From assembly GCF_003364315.1 (NCBI RefSeq), contig NZ_NXLS01000001.1, positions 248,001-312,000 of the forward strand: DNA of 64,000 bases. Reading direction: 5' to 3'. How positions within the stretch are numbered: position 1 is the first letter of the stretch; the number at the start of each line of letters is the position of its first letter. Origin of the DNA: Helicobacter ganmani (GTDB lineage: Bacteria; Campylobacterota; Campylobacteria; Campylobacterales; Helicobacteraceae). The translations under genes and the position numbers were made by a program. Below the pieces are notes generated by a model. It was not told the DNA's origin and did no database searches. It saw only the letters and a list, made by a program, of their open reading frames with translations. Below are positions 17,173 to 27,361 of this stretch, in pieces.

Positions 17173-20100
17173 ATGAGTCAAACGCCGAAATTTACGCATT
17201 TACATTTACATACAGAATATTCCTTGCTTGACGGATTAAATAAAATCAAAACTTTAGCAAAAAAAATTAAAGAATACGGAATGGAAAGCGTAGCAATCAC
17301 GGACCACGGCAATATGTTTGGTGCGATTGAATTTTATAAGGCAATGAAAGCAGAGGGTATTAAGCCGATTCTAGGAATGGAAGCTTATTTGCACAATGCA
17401 GAGAATATTAGCGACAAAAATAATCAGCGATTCCATCTCTGCCTTTATGCCAAAAACCTAGAGGGCTACAAGAATCTAATGTATCTAAGCTCACAGGCTT
17501 GCTTGTATGGATTCCATATGAAACCGCGTATTAGCAAACAAATGTTAGCAGAACACAGCACGGGGCTCATTTGCAGTAGTGCGTGTCTCAATGGCGAAGT
17601 GCAGTGGCATTTAAACCTCAAAAAAGATGACAACAAAGGAAGAAAAGGCTATGAGCGCGCGAAAGAAGTCGCACTAGAATACAAAGAAATTTTTGGGGAA
17701 GATTTTTATTTAGAACTTATGCGGCACGGAATCCAAGAGCAGCAACTCATTGACAATCAACTCCTCAAATTATCCCAAGAAACAGGAATTAAAATCATTG
17801 CAACCAACGATACGCATTATACTTACCAAAGTGATTCCACAGCACAAGAAGTAGCCTTTTGTATCGGCTTTGGCAAGGATTTTAACGACCCCAATCGTAT
17901 GCACCATACTGTGCAGGAGTTTTACATCAAAACACCTGCACAAATGGCGGAACTTTATGCGGATTTGCCAGAGGCTCTTGAAAATACACAAGAAATTGCG
18001 AATAAATGTGATTTAGAACTGCATTTAGGCGACCCCACGCCTCCTAGCTTTAAATTCACGCAAGAATACGCACAGGCTGAAGGATTAGATTTCACAAAAG
18101 ATAGTGAATATTTTGCTTATAAATGTCGTCAAGGCTTAGAAAAACGACTTTTAAATGTGGAATCTAGCCGACATCAAGAGTATAGAGAAAGACTTGAACG
18201 CGAGATTGAAATTATCAACAAAATGAAATTTCCCGGCTATATGCTGATTGTTTGGGATTTCGTGCGCGCGGCAAAAGAACGTGGAATCCCAGTAGGTCCC
18301 GGTCGTGGAAGTGCAGCAGGAAGCTTGGTTGCATTTTGTTTAGAGATTACCAATATTGACCCGATGAAATACGATTTACTCTTTGAGCGATTCTTAAATC
18401 CCGAACGCGTAAGTATGCCAGATATTGATATGGACTTCTGCCAAAGCAGGCGCGAGGAAATTATTAATTATGTTACCGAAAAATATGGGCAACACAATGT
18501 AGCGCAAGTCGTTACTTTTGGTATGATGAAAGCTAAAGCGGTGATTCGTGATGTGGCACGCGTTATGGGAATGCCTTATGGAGACGCAGATACCTTTGCA
18601 AAACTAATTCCAAAAGAATTGGAAATCACCCTAGAGGAAGCCTACAACAAAGAACCAAAAATCGCGGAACTCCTTGCAAGTAGCCCACTTGCAAAAAAAG
18701 TGTGGGATTTTGCAATTATTTTAGAGGGCACAAAGCGGAATCCCGGCACACACGCGGCGGCTATCGTGATTGACTCTGAACAAGAACTATGGCACAAAGC
18801 CCCGCTTTATCGCTCTTTGCGTGATGGAATCGTTGTTACGCAATACTCTATGAAATTCCTTGAAGATGTGGATTTAATTAAATTTGACTTTTTGGGCTTA
18901 AAAACGCTGACTTTGATTGACAACGCCTTAAAACTCATCAAACAGAGATATAACAAAGACATAGACTTCCTAAGCGTAGATGTAGATGACAAAAAAGTCT
19001 ATGAAACTTTGCAAAGTGGCAATACACTTGGCGTCTTTCAGATAGAATCTAGTATGTTTCAAGGGATTAACAAGCGTATGCGTCCAAGCACTTTTGAAGA
19101 CATCATTGCTATCATTGCACTAGGGCGTCCTGGTCCTTTAGAATCAGGAATGGTGAGCGACTTTATTGATAGAAAGCACGGCAAAGCACCTATTGTTTAT
19201 ATGTTTCCAGAATTAGAGCCTATTTTGCGTCCTACTTATGGAACAATTGTATATCAAGAACAAGTAATGCAAATTGTGCAAAAAATTGGAGGGTTTAGTT
19301 TAGGAGAGGCGGATTTGATTCGTCGAGCAATGGGTAAAAAAGATGCAAAAATTATGGCAGACAATAAAAGCAAATTCTCCGAAGGTGCGGTTGCACAAGG
19401 ATTTAATAGAGCCAAAGCGGAGGAATTATGGGAACTCATTGTTAAATTTGCAGGCTATGGATTTAACAAATCCCATTCTGCCGCTTATGCTATGGTAACT
19501 TTTGAAACTGCCTATTTAAAAACTTATTATCCTAAAGAGTTTATGGCGGCTCTCCTCACTTCAGAAAAAAACGATACAGACAAAATCGTAGAATACATTG
19601 AAGAAGCGAATCAAATGGGGATTAAGGTGCTTCCACCCAATATTCAAAAATCAGAACTAGAGTTTAGCGTTGCAGAAGTTAATGGAGAAAGCTGCATTTT
19701 GTTTGGACTTGGCGCAATCAAAGGAGCGGGAGAAGTTGCAATCAATATCATTTTAGACGAGCGCAAAAATAGTGGAGATTTTAAAGATTTAGAGGATTTC
19801 TTAGGGCGCATTGACCCACAAAAAGTAAATAAAAAGGCATTAGAATCTTTCATTAAAAGCGGTGCAATGGACGATTTCAACTACACGCGCAAATCCTTAT
19901 TAGAACAAATAGAATCCCTAACCGAAGCCGCAAAAGCAGCACAAAATGCCAAAAAAGAAGCAGAAAATTCACTCTTTGGCAATGATGAAGAATTAGTAGG
20001 AGTGAATCTCAACTTAGAACATTACGAAGAATTTAGCCAAAAAGAAATTTTAGAATTTGAAAAAGAAAGCTTGGGATTCTATGCTTCTGGACATCCGCTA

Positions 20101-20667
20101 GATTCTTACAAAGAAATATTCAAATCTATACAATGCACTTCCACGAATCAAATCAAAGACATCGCCGAAAATAGCCGTATTTTGATTGCGGGCAAGATTG
20201 AGGATATTATCAAAAAATTTTCAAAAAATGGCAAACCTTATGGAATCTTAAAACTTCAAGATTTATATGGCAGTGTAGAATTAACAATCTTTGAACAAAC
20301 CTTAAAGCAACTAGACAATATAGAAGACAAAGAAAAACCAATTGCAGTCAAATGCCTCGTGCAAGAACAAGATGAAACCAAAAAACTCAAAGCAGAAAAA
20401 GTTTTAACCTTAGAGGACGCAAAAAAAGAAAAGGTAGATTTTGTGATTCAAAAGGCAGATACTAGCGAACCTTTGATGCTTGTGCTAGATTTTCATACAG
20501 ACACGGACATCTTGCGACTCTTAAAAGAAGCCGCACTGCGTCATCAAGGCAAACGCGAACTTAGAATTCTATTTAGAACCCAAACACAAGAGCTAGAAAT
20601 GATTAGCGCATTATGCGTGCATAGTGAAATCAAAGAGGAATTTAAACAACTCCAATGGCAAAACTAA
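17173..20667 (+). CDS. dnaE: DNA polymerase III alpha subunit DnaE
   Basis: This is the replicative polymerase catalytic subunit, 1164 residues. The N-terminal PHP domain begins FTHLHLHTEYSLLDGL. The palm has GPGRGSAAGSLVAFCL and the catalytic aspartates in MPDIDMDFCQSRREE near residue 415, with later motifs NPGTHAAAIVI and GRPGPLESGMVSDFI. A helix-hairpin-helix and an OB-fold (RILIAGKIEDIIKKF) follow. ATG 17173 lies after GAAGGCTTACA. Its end overlaps the SUI1-like gene by 13 bases. Confidence 0.98.
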   Translation: MSQTPKFTHLHLHTEYSLLDGLNKIKTLAKKIKEYGMESVAITDHGNMFGAIEFYKAMKAEGIKPILGMEAYLHNAENISDKNNQRFHLCLYAKNLEGYKNLMYLSSQACLYGFHMKPRISKQMLAEHSTGLICSSACLNGEVQWHLNLKKDDNKGRKGYERAKEVALEYKEIFGEDFYLELMRHGIQEQQLIDNQLLKLSQETGIKIIATNDTHYTYQSDSTAQEVAFCIGFGKDFNDPNRMHHTVQEFYIKTPAQMAELYADLPEALENTQEIANKCDLELHLGDPTPPSFKFTQEYAQAEGLDFTKDSEYFAYKCRQGLEKRLLNVESSRHQEYRERLEREIEIINKMKFPGYMLIVWDFVRAAKERGIPVGPGRGSAAGSLVAFCLEITNIDPMKYDLLFERFLNPERVSMPDIDMDFCQSRREEIINYVTEKYGQHNVAQVVTFGMMKAKAVIRDVARVMGMPYGDADTFAKLIPKELEITLEEAYNKEPKIAELLASSPLAKKVWDFAIILEGTKRNPGTHAAAIVIDSEQELWHKAPLYRSLRDGIVVTQYSMKFLEDVDLIKFDFLGLKTLTLIDNALKLIKQRYNKDIDFLSVDVDDKKVYETLQSGNTLGVFQIESSMFQGINKRMRPSTFEDIIAIIALGRPGPLESGMVSDFIDRKHGKAPIVYMFPELEPILRPTYGTIVYQEQVMQIVQKIGGFSLGEADLIRRAMGKKDAKIMADNKSKFSEGAVAQGFNRAKAEELWELIVKFAGYGFNKSHSAAYAMVTFETAYLKTYYPKEFMAALLTSEKNDTDKIVEYIEEANQMGIKVLPPNIQKSELEFSVAEVNGESCILFGLGAIKGAGEVAINIILDERKNSGDFKDLEDFLGRIDPQKVNKKALESFIKSGAMDDFNYTRKSLLEQIESLTEAAKAAQNAKKEAENSLFGNDEELVGVNLNLEHYEEFSQKEILEFEKESLGFYASGHPLDSYKEIFKSIQCTSTNQIKDIAENSRILIAGKIEDIIKKFSKNGKPYGILKLQDLYGSVELTIFEQTLKQLDNIEDKEKPIAVKCLVQEQDETKKLKAEKVLTLEDAKKEKVDFVIQKADTSEPLMLVLDFHTDTDILRLLKEAALRHQGKRELRILFRTQTQELEMISALCVHSEIKEEFKQLQWQN

Positions 20668-21017
20668 ACTTTACCTTAGAAGCAAAATTTCAAGACACAT
20701 TGGACACTTTATGTAAAAAATGCGGGGAGTTAAAAAGTGCGTGTGTTTGCAAAAGTAACCTTACCCTAAAAGAAAAGGATTCCTACCTTTTAGGTATTAA
20801 TGAAGAAAAAGCCAGCGGCAAAGACATTACGCGTTGTGGAATCTTTTATGAGAGCAAAGAGGAAATGCAAAAGATTCTAAAAGAGGTAAAAAAACATTTT
20901 GCAAGCGGAGGAAAGCTAGAGGAAAAAGAAAGCGGAATCTCCCTTATTTTGCAAGGCAAACACAAAGAAAATCTCAAATCTTTTCTGAAAGAAAAAAATT
21001 TTAAATTTAAGAAATAA
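20655..21017 (+). CDS. SUI1/YciH-like translation factor family protein
   Basis: This 120-residue protein has an N-terminal zinc-ribbon-like pair of motifs (CKKCGELKSACVC). The C-terminal domain holds KEVKKHFASGGKLEEKESGISLILQGKHKENLKSFL, the eIF1/SUI1 pattern of a G-G segment followed by I-x-x-Q-G-x-H/D. Bacterial YciH proteins have been linked to translation-initiation fidelity, but no role is established here. It overlaps the end of dnaE by 13 bases and precedes rluB by one base. Confidence 0.75.
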   Translation: MAKLNFTLEAKFQDTLDTLCKKCGELKSACVCKSNLTLKEKDSYLLGINEEKASGKDITRCGIFYESKEEMQKILKEVKKHFASGGKLEEKESGISLILQGKHKENLKSFLKEKNFKFKK

Positions 21018-21018
21018 A

Positions 21019-21810
21019 ATGCGACTCAATCAATACATTGCACACCATTCTAAATATTCAAGACGCGAGGCAGACAAACTGATTCTTGAGGGCAAAGTCA
21101 GCATAAAACACAAAGTTATCACAGACTTTGCTTACCAAGTGCAAGAGGGAGAAAAAATCTATCTCAACGACAAATTACTAAAGGCAAAAGAGGAATACAC
21201 GATAATTGTTTATCACAAGCCAAAGGGCGAACTTGTAAGCAAAAAGGACGATAGGGGACGACGTGTCATTTTTGATTCCTTGCCTAAACGATTCGCACAT
21301 TTTACGCCTGTGGGGCGACTAGACTTCACAAGCGAGGGCTTGCTTTTGCTTAGTGATAATGTCAAAGTTGCGCGCACCCTTATGGAAAGCAACTTAGAAC
21401 GCGTGTATCTGCTTAAATTATCGGGCAAGATTCAAGAAAATGTGTTTGATGCAATGGAATCAGGATTAAGCCTAAGCGACGCAAGCGCAGGTGCGCATAG
21501 CAAAAGCAAGATAACGCGAATGGATTTTGCACCCTTTGCGGGCTATACTTGCATTAAAAATACCTCAAAATACTCCAAAATCAAAGTTGCAATCACAGAG
21601 GGAAAAAACCGAGAACTTCGCCGATTTTTTGCGCATTTTGGGTTAGAAGTGTTGGACTTGAAACGCATTGCTTATGGATTCGTGCATTTAAACAATCTTC
21701 CAAGCCAAAAGATAAGATTCCTAGAACGCAAAGAATACAATAAACTCCACGCATTCTTAAGAGAGATAGAATCCAAAAATCCACAAAATAAACCAAAGGA
21801 GACAAAATGA
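21019..21810 (+). CDS. rluB: RsuA/RluB-family 23S/16S rRNA pseudouridine synthase
   Basis: This enzyme converts a specific rRNA uridine to pseudouridine. The 263 residues open with an S4 RNA-binding domain (MRLNQYIAHHSKYSRREADKL). The catalytic aspartate lies in GRLDFTSEGLLLLS near residue 97, and EGKNRELRRFFAHFGLEVLDLKRIAYG is the family C-terminal signature. Whether it is RluB or RsuA type cannot be settled by eye. It follows the SUI1-like gene by one base, and its TGA overlaps the next ATG (ATGA), coupling a housekeeping gene to a phase-variable one. Confidence 0.92.
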   Translation: MRLNQYIAHHSKYSRREADKLILEGKVSIKHKVITDFAYQVQEGEKIYLNDKLLKAKEEYTIIVYHKPKGELVSKKDDRGRRVIFDSLPKRFAHFTPVGRLDFTSEGLLLLSDNVKVARTLMESNLERVYLLKLSGKIQENVFDAMESGLSLSDASAGAHSKSKITRMDFAPFAGYTCIKNTSKYSKIKVAITEGKNRELRRFFAHFGLEVLDLKRIAYGFVHLNNLPSQKIRFLERKEYNKLHAFLREIESKNPQNKPKETK

Positions 21811-23779
21811 ATCCCCATTCCACCAAAGATAGAATCCAAAACCACTTGGCTTATAAACTGGGGCTTTGTATGATTGCTTTTAATAAAATAGTGGGGGGGG
21901 GGCAAGATAAGCAAAATTCTTTAATCTTAAAAATTTTTTATTTTCCTAGCTTTCTTTTTAATCTTTTTAAAATTATCCAGCTTCACAAAGCCAAAAAACG
22001 CAAATATAACGAAATGATAGAAATTTTCCCATCTTTAAAATATCCTCCCTTGCAATCTTGTAAAGATTATCCAGAATCTTTATCTTATAAATACCATTTA
22101 GCTTATCTCTTAGGAGAATCTCTCTTGCAAACTAACAAAACTTGGTATAGGGGAAGTTATTTCACTCTCCACAAAAAGATTCAAAAAGCAAAAGAAAAAT
22201 ATCAAGAGATTTCATATATTACAAAAGAATTAAAAGCTTTTAACCAAAAACTCTATGAACAAATAGATATTATAGAGCTAGCAAATTCTAGTCAAGAAAT
22301 CTATTCTTTATTGCAAACTTATAAAGATTATCCACCACTTCTCCAAACATTGTTTTTAAACTTTTCTTTTTTTATGCAATATCCTAATGAAATCTTGCAA
22401 TGGCTTAACTCTAAAGAATTTAAAGAACAATATATTAAGACTAATCACCCTTATCCTCCTTTATTGAATCCTGATAGATTGAATGCAAAGAGAGAATCTA
22501 AAGAATGCAATGTAGAATCCCAAAGAGAGAATAGAGATTCTATCCAATCTTATCCTAACTTAAGTTATGAGAGTATCCCTGCGGAACTTGCTTGGGATTT
22601 GAATTTGCCATTGCCGAGGAATTATTGTGGAATATTGGTTTTTTTGGATTGAGCGGACATTTGGCACTACTTGCATTTCTTTATCAATGTGGTGCTTCTA
22701 TCATTTCTCTATCCAACACAAGATACGCAAAAAAAGATTACTATGCCGCATATCAAACTTTATTAACAAATCACATCAATTTTTTAACGCATATAAATTA
22801 TATGCAAGATAAAGAAAATAGAAAGCATATTTTCGCTTTAGCAGATGCTAAAGTTCCTGTGTTGATTAATCTTAGAGACCCAATTGGGAGATTAAAACAC
22901 GGGATAAATCACGGCTGGTATAAAAGCAATCAATGGATTTATGAAATTAATCAACACAAAGAAGCATTAGATAGAGTAACTTACGGGGGACAGGATAAGC
23001 CACATTTGGATTTACTGGAAAGTGTTTTGAAAAATAAAAATATTGGAAATATAAGCATTTGGGAATATCATCAAACCATTCAAGAAATTAGAAATGCAAG
23101 CTCTATCCACTATCTTGATATGCAAGAAATCGTAGGCAAAAGAACTTTTGATACAATGACGCAATTATCTCAAGAGTTTAGATTCCCACTGCCCAAAGAG
23201 GAGGATAGGAAATTCTATGAAAGTAAAATCAATAATCAATACAGATATTTATTGCCCATAATTTTTAGGGTGAATGAAGAAATCAAGATTTTGGTGGAGC
23301 AAAGCACATATAACATAGAATTTATTTTGGGATTAAATTTAAGCTCTTCAATAGTTGGAGGATTCCTTGCGATAAATGATTACAATAAAAACGAATTATT
23401 AAATCATACATTCTCCATTTTGCAAGACAATATGGATATTATTTCTCAATTAAATTTAGATTCTCTTGGACTTCAGATAAAGATTCTTGCCGATAAAAAG
23501 CAATCACAAGAAATTGCATACCAAGCTAATCATTCCAATCTCAAAAACGACCTGCAACAATATCTTTTTGCCCTTAAAGAGAAAATTCAAAGTATTGAAA
23601 CCAACAAAGTAACCGAATCTCAAGTGTTAGAATATTTAAAAGAACATAAAGATTTAAGAAAAATCTATCAAACTTATTTTGAGAAAGAGTTTGTGCATAT
23701 CAAACAAGTGCGCCCCGATATTGTGGAATCTTGGAAATATTATCAAGAGTTTGAGAGAATGTGTGCAGAGTTGGATTAA
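21807..23779 (+). pseudogene. KLG-module/DUF2972-type surface-biosynthesis protein, frameshifted
   Basis: The N-terminal frame (21807-22652) encodes two KLG motifs (NHLAYKLG and YHLAYLLGESLLQTNKTWYRG) and then SYESIPAELAWDLNLPLP before meeting TGA. The continuation (open from 22592 in the -1 frame) reads FFGLSGHLALLAFLYQCGASI, THINYM, VPVLINLRDPIGRLKHGINH and SIHYLDMQEIVGKRTFDTM, the DUF2972 pattern with a nucleotide/sulfonate-binding look. Adding one T to the T7 run at 22639-22645 joins the frames as NYCGILVFFGLSGHLAL, restoring about 657 residues. G10 at 21893-21902 lies in the first KLG motif and is in frame. Start ATG 21807 has AAGGAGA upstream and overlaps the rluB stop. Confidence 0.8.
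21893..21902 (+). repeat. G10 tract near the start of the DUF2972-type gene
   Basis: Ten G encode ...NKIVGGGQDKQ, about 30 codons from the start. At length 10 the frame is open to 22652. Any change not divisible by three would truncate the protein soon after, so this is an on/off switch. Confidence 0.85.
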
Positions 23780-23855
23780 ATTGCTTATCTGTCATTGCGA
23801 AAAACAATACTACGAAGCGCACATCACGAAGTAATTTGCCCACGCTTGCAAATCC

Positions 23856-23880
23856 AAATCTTGCCCTTGATTTTAAGATT
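23856..23880. repeat. 25-base direct repeat, left copy flanking the DUF411 gene
   Basis: AAATCTTGCCCTTGATTTT plus AAGATT matches 22 of 25 bases of 24611-24635, in the same orientation. The two copies bracket the DUF411 gene. Just before it, 23790-23820 is a degenerate copy of the dispersed CATTGCGA repeat, and a 7-bp inverted repeat (ATTCCAC AA GTGGAAT) near 23910 lies between the convergent genes. Confidence 0.5.
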
Positions 23881-23971
23881 CCATTGTTAAAGTTAAAATT
23901 CTGCATTCCACAAGTGGAATCTCATAAAGACAAGGAAAAACCCTACAATACCAAGAAATCAAAGGTAATTT

Positions 23972-24451
23972 CTACTTCACATTTCCGCTTTTTAACTTTT
24001 TCTGACCCTTATAAATGCCAAAAACTTTATATCCACCCTCTTGCGTCATTAACACCACAGGATATTCCTCGTAAGTGCCCTGCTCCATTCCCGGACTTCC
24101 TTGTGGCATTCCGGGCGTAGAAACGCCTATCACATCTTTTGGCTGATTTTCCAACAACCATTCCACTGCATCAACAGGTACATGCCCTTCAATCGCATAT
24201 TTCACACCATTTTTTTCTATTACACCCGTATGACAACTCTGGTATTTAGGGGCAATCTTAAAATCCTCCTTGATTTTCATAAACAACTCATCATCTTTAT
24301 GAGATTGCACCAAAAAACCCTTTGTGTGCATATATTTTGCCCATTCCTCACAACAACCGCAAGTTGGGCTAGAATACATTTGAATTTCTTTTACAGAATC
24401 CCCAAAAAGTGCCATACTCACAAATGCTAGCAAACCTACAATTTTTCGCAT
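23972..24451 (-). CDS. DUF411 exported metal-binding family protein
   Basis: The protein is 159 residues from ATG 24451, with an N-terminal signal peptide (RKIVGLLAFVSMALFG). It then has the DUF411 hallmarks: MYSSPTCGCCEEWAKYM (CxCC) near residue 27, YQSCHTG, and the histidine in EGHVPVDAVEWLL. Family members are often near copper genes, but none is present here and the role is unproven. The C-terminus is proline/glycine-rich, then VVLMTQEGGYKVFGIYKGQ. AAGGAAAAAT precedes the start. It is flanked by a 25-base direct repeat. Confidence 0.85.
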   Translation of the reverse strand: MRKIVGLLAFVSMALFGDSVKEIQMYSSPTCGCCEEWAKYMHTKGFLVQSHKDDELFMKIKEDFKIAPKYQSCHTGVIEKNGVKYAIEGHVPVDAVEWLLENQPKDVIGVSTPGMPQGSPGMEQGTYEEYPVVLMTQEGGYKVFGIYKGQKKLKSGNVK

Positions 24452-24554
24452 ATTTTTCCTTTTATCAAATGTTCGCATTATACAAAATCTCTACTTGATT
24501 TTACAATCTCTTATTTACGATTCTGTTGCTTCAAGGTTGATTTTTGTAACTTAC

Positions 24555-24635
24555 GGATTGCTTTGCTACGCTCGCAATGGCAAATTGCAAAACTTTTAAG
24601 TCAAAATACAAAATCTCGCCCTTGATTTTGGGATT
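24555..24635. repeat. Dispersed CATTGC repeat plus right copy of the 25-base direct repeat
   Basis: GGATTGCTTTGCTACGCTCG plus CAATGG (24555-24580) is one orientation of the repeat seen at 8254-8288 and 42736-42770. At 24611-24635 lies the right copy of the direct repeat of 23856-23880. No gene is visible in the 24452-24665 gap. Confidence 0.55.
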
Positions 24636-24665
24636 TCATAACCTAAAATCCCACCAATCAATATT

Positions 24666-25577
24666 TTACTTTAAAAATTTGCCAAACTCTTTCCACTTTG
24701 TCGGACGCTTCAAAATCTCTAAAGCGCGCGCTTGATGTGTTGTGCGCAAATGCAAAGAAGAATAGGATTTAAAATGCTCTAATACTTGATAACAAATAGA
24801 ATCGCAAGAAAGTGCATAAGCCTTAGGAATACTCAAAATGCAGTTTTTAAAACTCACAAGATTTGCATTCTGATTTGCCGCCACCTCTAGTGCAATCGCA
24901 GGAATTCCACAAGCTAGAATCTCTCCCAAACTCTGCCCACAGGCGCAAATACAGAGGTCCATTCGTCTTATTAAATCCACCATTTCTTGCACGCATAAAT
25001 CACGATAGAGTTTCGCGCCCAAAATTGTAGAATCCCTTGCAATACAATGCAAATTCAAATCAGGATAAGCCCTCTTAAATGCAACAATCAAAGGACTATT
25101 CAAGCCTAATATATCACTTCCGCCAAGAGTAATAAATACATTTTTCACTTCTTGCTTCAAAGGAATCGGTGGATTCTTTAATACCTGCACAAAAGGAGGC
25201 TGCAACAGACGATAATCACTTCCCAAAAACAACAAATGATGAGGATATTTTTCTCTATATTGAGCGACATTCACGCCGCTTGCATTGTTTAGCAAGATAG
25301 CCTTAGGATAATCTAAACGCAAAGTATCATCAAAAAACAAGCAAGTTTTTGCACAACGCACTACTTTTTCATAAGCCTCTAGGGGCAATACATACGAATC
25401 TATCGCGATTAAATCCCATAAAGTTTGATTTAAATTCTCTTCCAATTCCTGTGTATCTACTAGCTTTGCTTCAAATCCTAGTGATTCCAACTCTGCTTGC
25501 AAAGCCCGACAACGACTAATATGTCCTAATCCCACACCAAGCTTACCATCAGCAGCAATTAAAGCACTTTGAGCCAC
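24666..25577 (-). CDS. pseG: UDP-2,4-diacetamido-2,4,6-trideoxy-beta-L-altropyranose hydrolase PseG
   Basis: PseG removes UDP in the pseudaminic acid pathway that supplies the glycan of flagellin in Helicobacter and Campylobacter. The 303-residue protein shows the GT-B-like PseG pattern: ADGKLGVGLGHISRCRALQAEL near residue 10 (with the catalytic His), LIAIDSYVL, FFDDTLRLDYP, FITLGGSDILGLN and CACGQSLGEILACGIPAIAL. The start is GTG 25577 with AGAGGTG upstream. It is the last gene of the lapB-like/rnhA/rnc/aroC unit, away from any other pse gene visible here. Confidence 0.93.
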   Translation of the reverse strand: MAQSALIAADGKLGVGLGHISRCRALQAELESLGFEAKLVDTQELEENLNQTLWDLIAIDSYVLPLEAYEKVVRCAKTCLFFDDTLRLDYPKAILLNNASGVNVAQYREKYPHHLLFLGSDYRLLQPPFVQVLKNPPIPLKQEVKNVFITLGGSDILGLNSPLIVAFKRAYPDLNLHCIARDSTILGAKLYRDLCVQEMVDLIRRMDLCICACGQSLGEILACGIPAIALEVAANQNANLVSFKNCILSIPKAYALSCDSICYQVLEHFKSYSSLHLRTTHQARALEILKRPTKWKEFGKFLK

Positions 25578-25589
25578 CCAAAAACACCT

Positions 25590-26663
25590 CTAAGAATAAA
25601 TTTTTTGTAAATTTTCTAACTTGCTTGTCGCATTCAGCAAAAGCATATCCGCTAGAATCAGTGCGAGGCTAGATTCACAAACTACACTCCCACGCACCGC
25701 GATACAAGGGTCGTGTCTGCCCTTGATTTCGCATTGGACAACATTGCCTTGCATATCTTGTGTGCTTTGAGGCAAAAAAATGCTAGGCGTGGGCTTAAAA
25801 TGCACTTTGAGTAGAATCTCTGCGCCATTGCTAATACCCCCCAAGATTCCACCACAATGATTGCTTACAAAACCCTCCGCATTCATCATATCATTGTTTT
25901 GAGAGCCTCTAAGTCTTGCCGATTTTACACCATTACCAATTTCTACGGCTTTGACACCATTTAATCCCAACATCAAAGCTCCAATTGCAGAATCTAGCTT
26001 ATAATATAATGGCTCGCCCAATCCGCAGGGCACTCCACTTGCCTTAATCAAAGCTACGCCACCCAAGCTATCGTGTGCCTCTCTTGCTTGCAAAATTGCT
26101 TCTTTTTGAGCCGATTCTACTTGCTTATCTAGGGCAAAGATTTCGCTTTTTTGCGCATTTTGGAAGTCTATTGTTTCCCCCTTAATTTCTCCAATACTTA
26201 AAATTCCACTTTGAAAAACAATTCCAAAAGGCTTCAAAAGCATTTTCGCAATCGCGCCTGCTGCCACACGTGCGCTTGTTTCTCTTGCGCTACTGCGTCC
26301 TCCGCCACGATAATCTCGGATTCCGTATTTATGAAAATATGTCCAATCGGCGTGTCCTGGACGAAAGAGGTTTTTGATAGAATCATAATCCCTGCTCTTG
26401 TTGGCAGTGTTTTGGATAAAGAATCCCAAAGACGTTCCGGTTGTTTTGCCCTCAAAAACACCGCTTAGAATTTTTACCTCATCTGCCTCTTTTCTTTGCG
26501 TGGAATAAAGATTCTTTCCACCTGCACGTCTTTGCATTTCAAGCGCAAGAAACTCCTCTTCAATCTCCAATCCCGCTGGTAACCCGTCTATTACCGCGCC
26601 AATCCCCTCTCCGTGGCTCTCGCCAAAAGTCGTAACCCTAAGAGCCTGTCCAAAAGTATTCAT
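25590..26663 (-). CDS. aroC: Chorismate synthase AroC
   Basis: This enzyme makes chorismate from EPSP using reduced FMN, the last step of the shikimate pathway. The 357 residues open with [70 protein letters not shown] near residue 105 is the family core, and the end has [22 protein letters not shown]. It lies 9 bases after rnc and 12 before pseG. The preceding pathway gene aroA is at 57.9 kb. Confidence 0.98.
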   Translation of the reverse strand: MNTFGQALRVTTFGESHGEGIGAVIDGLPAGLEIEEEFLALEMQRRAGGKNLYSTQRKEADEVKILSGVFEGKTTGTSLGFFIQNTANKSRDYDSIKNLFRPGHADWTYFHKYGIRDYRGGGRSSARETSARVAAGAIAKMLLKPFGIVFQSGILSIGEIKGETIDFQNAQKSEIFALDKQVESAQKEAILQAREAHDSLGGVALIKASGVPCGLGEPLYYKLDSAIGALMLGLNGVKAVEIGNGVKSARLRGSQNNDMMNAEGFVSNHCGGILGGISNGAEILLKVHFKPTPSIFLPQSTQDMQGNVVQCEIKGRHDPCIAVRGSVVCESSLALILADMLLLNATSKLENLQKIYS

Positions 26664-26672
26664 TACCTATCC

Positions 26673-27353
26673 TTATAAACTTTTCTCTTGTTTTAAAATC
26701 TCTAATGCCATTTTGGCACAAATCTGTTGCGCTTCCTTTTTGCTTTTGCCCTTTGCCCTGGCATATTCCTTATCGTAAATCTGCACACTCATCAAAAATT
26801 CTTTATTATGGTCGGGTCCAAAGGAATCTAAAACAACATATTCTGGAGTGATTCCGAAGACTGCTTGTGTGAGTTCTTGCAAAGCAGTTTTATGGTCGTA
26901 AAACAGACTTTTTAAATCAATCTTTGGATAAACTTCCTCCAACAACAACAACATAATCTTGCGCACAGATTCTAATCCACTTTCTAAATAAATTGCGCCC
27001 ATAACCGCCTCAAACGCATTAGAAAGAATAGAATCCTTGTCTCGCCCCTTATTTTGCTCTTCAGAAGAGGAGATATAAAGATACTCTCCCACATTTAAAT
27101 AACGTGCCAATTTGGCAAATGCCTTTTCATTTACCATTGAAGCGCGCATTTTGGACAGCTCTCCCTCTGGAGAATGAGGAAACTTGCGGTATAAAAATTC
27201 TCCAACAATCAAATCCAAAACTGCATCGCCTAAAAACTCCAAACGCTCATTATGCGCACCTTTTTTGGCACTCTTATGTGTTAAGGCTTCTTTGAGTAAA
27301 TTCTGATGCTTAAAGCAATAGCCTAAAGTTTGTTCAAAAAGTTGTAAATCCAC
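26673..27353 (-). CDS. rnc: Ribonuclease III
   Basis: RNase III cuts double-stranded RNA in rRNA precursors and sense-antisense duplexes. The 226 residues have the catalytic motif [22 protein letters not shown] near residue 36, a second acidic site in [18 protein letters not shown], and a C-terminal double-stranded RNA-binding domain ([15 protein letters not shown] ... [18 protein letters not shown]). The start is GTG 27353 with AAGGA 5 bases upstream. It sits between rnhA (8 bases) and aroC. Confidence 0.98.
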   Translation of the reverse strand: MDLQLFEQTLGYCFKHQNLLKEALTHKSAKKGAHNERLEFLGDAVLDLIVGEFLYRKFPHSPEGELSKMRASMVNEKAFAKLARYLNVGEYLYISSSEEQNKGRDKDSILSNAFEAVMGAIYLESGLESVRKIMLLLLEEVYPKIDLKSLFYDHKTALQELTQAVFGITPEYVVLDSFGPDHNKEFLMSVQIYDKEYARAKGKSKKEAQQICAKMALEILKQEKSL

Positions 27354-27361
27354 ACGAATCC

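Noticed and set aside
22592-22652. Programmed -1 frameshift in the DUF2972-type gene
   Set aside because: There is no slippery heptamer of the X-XXY-YYZ type with a downstream hairpin that I can see; a simple T7 length change explains the break. It is not fully excluded.
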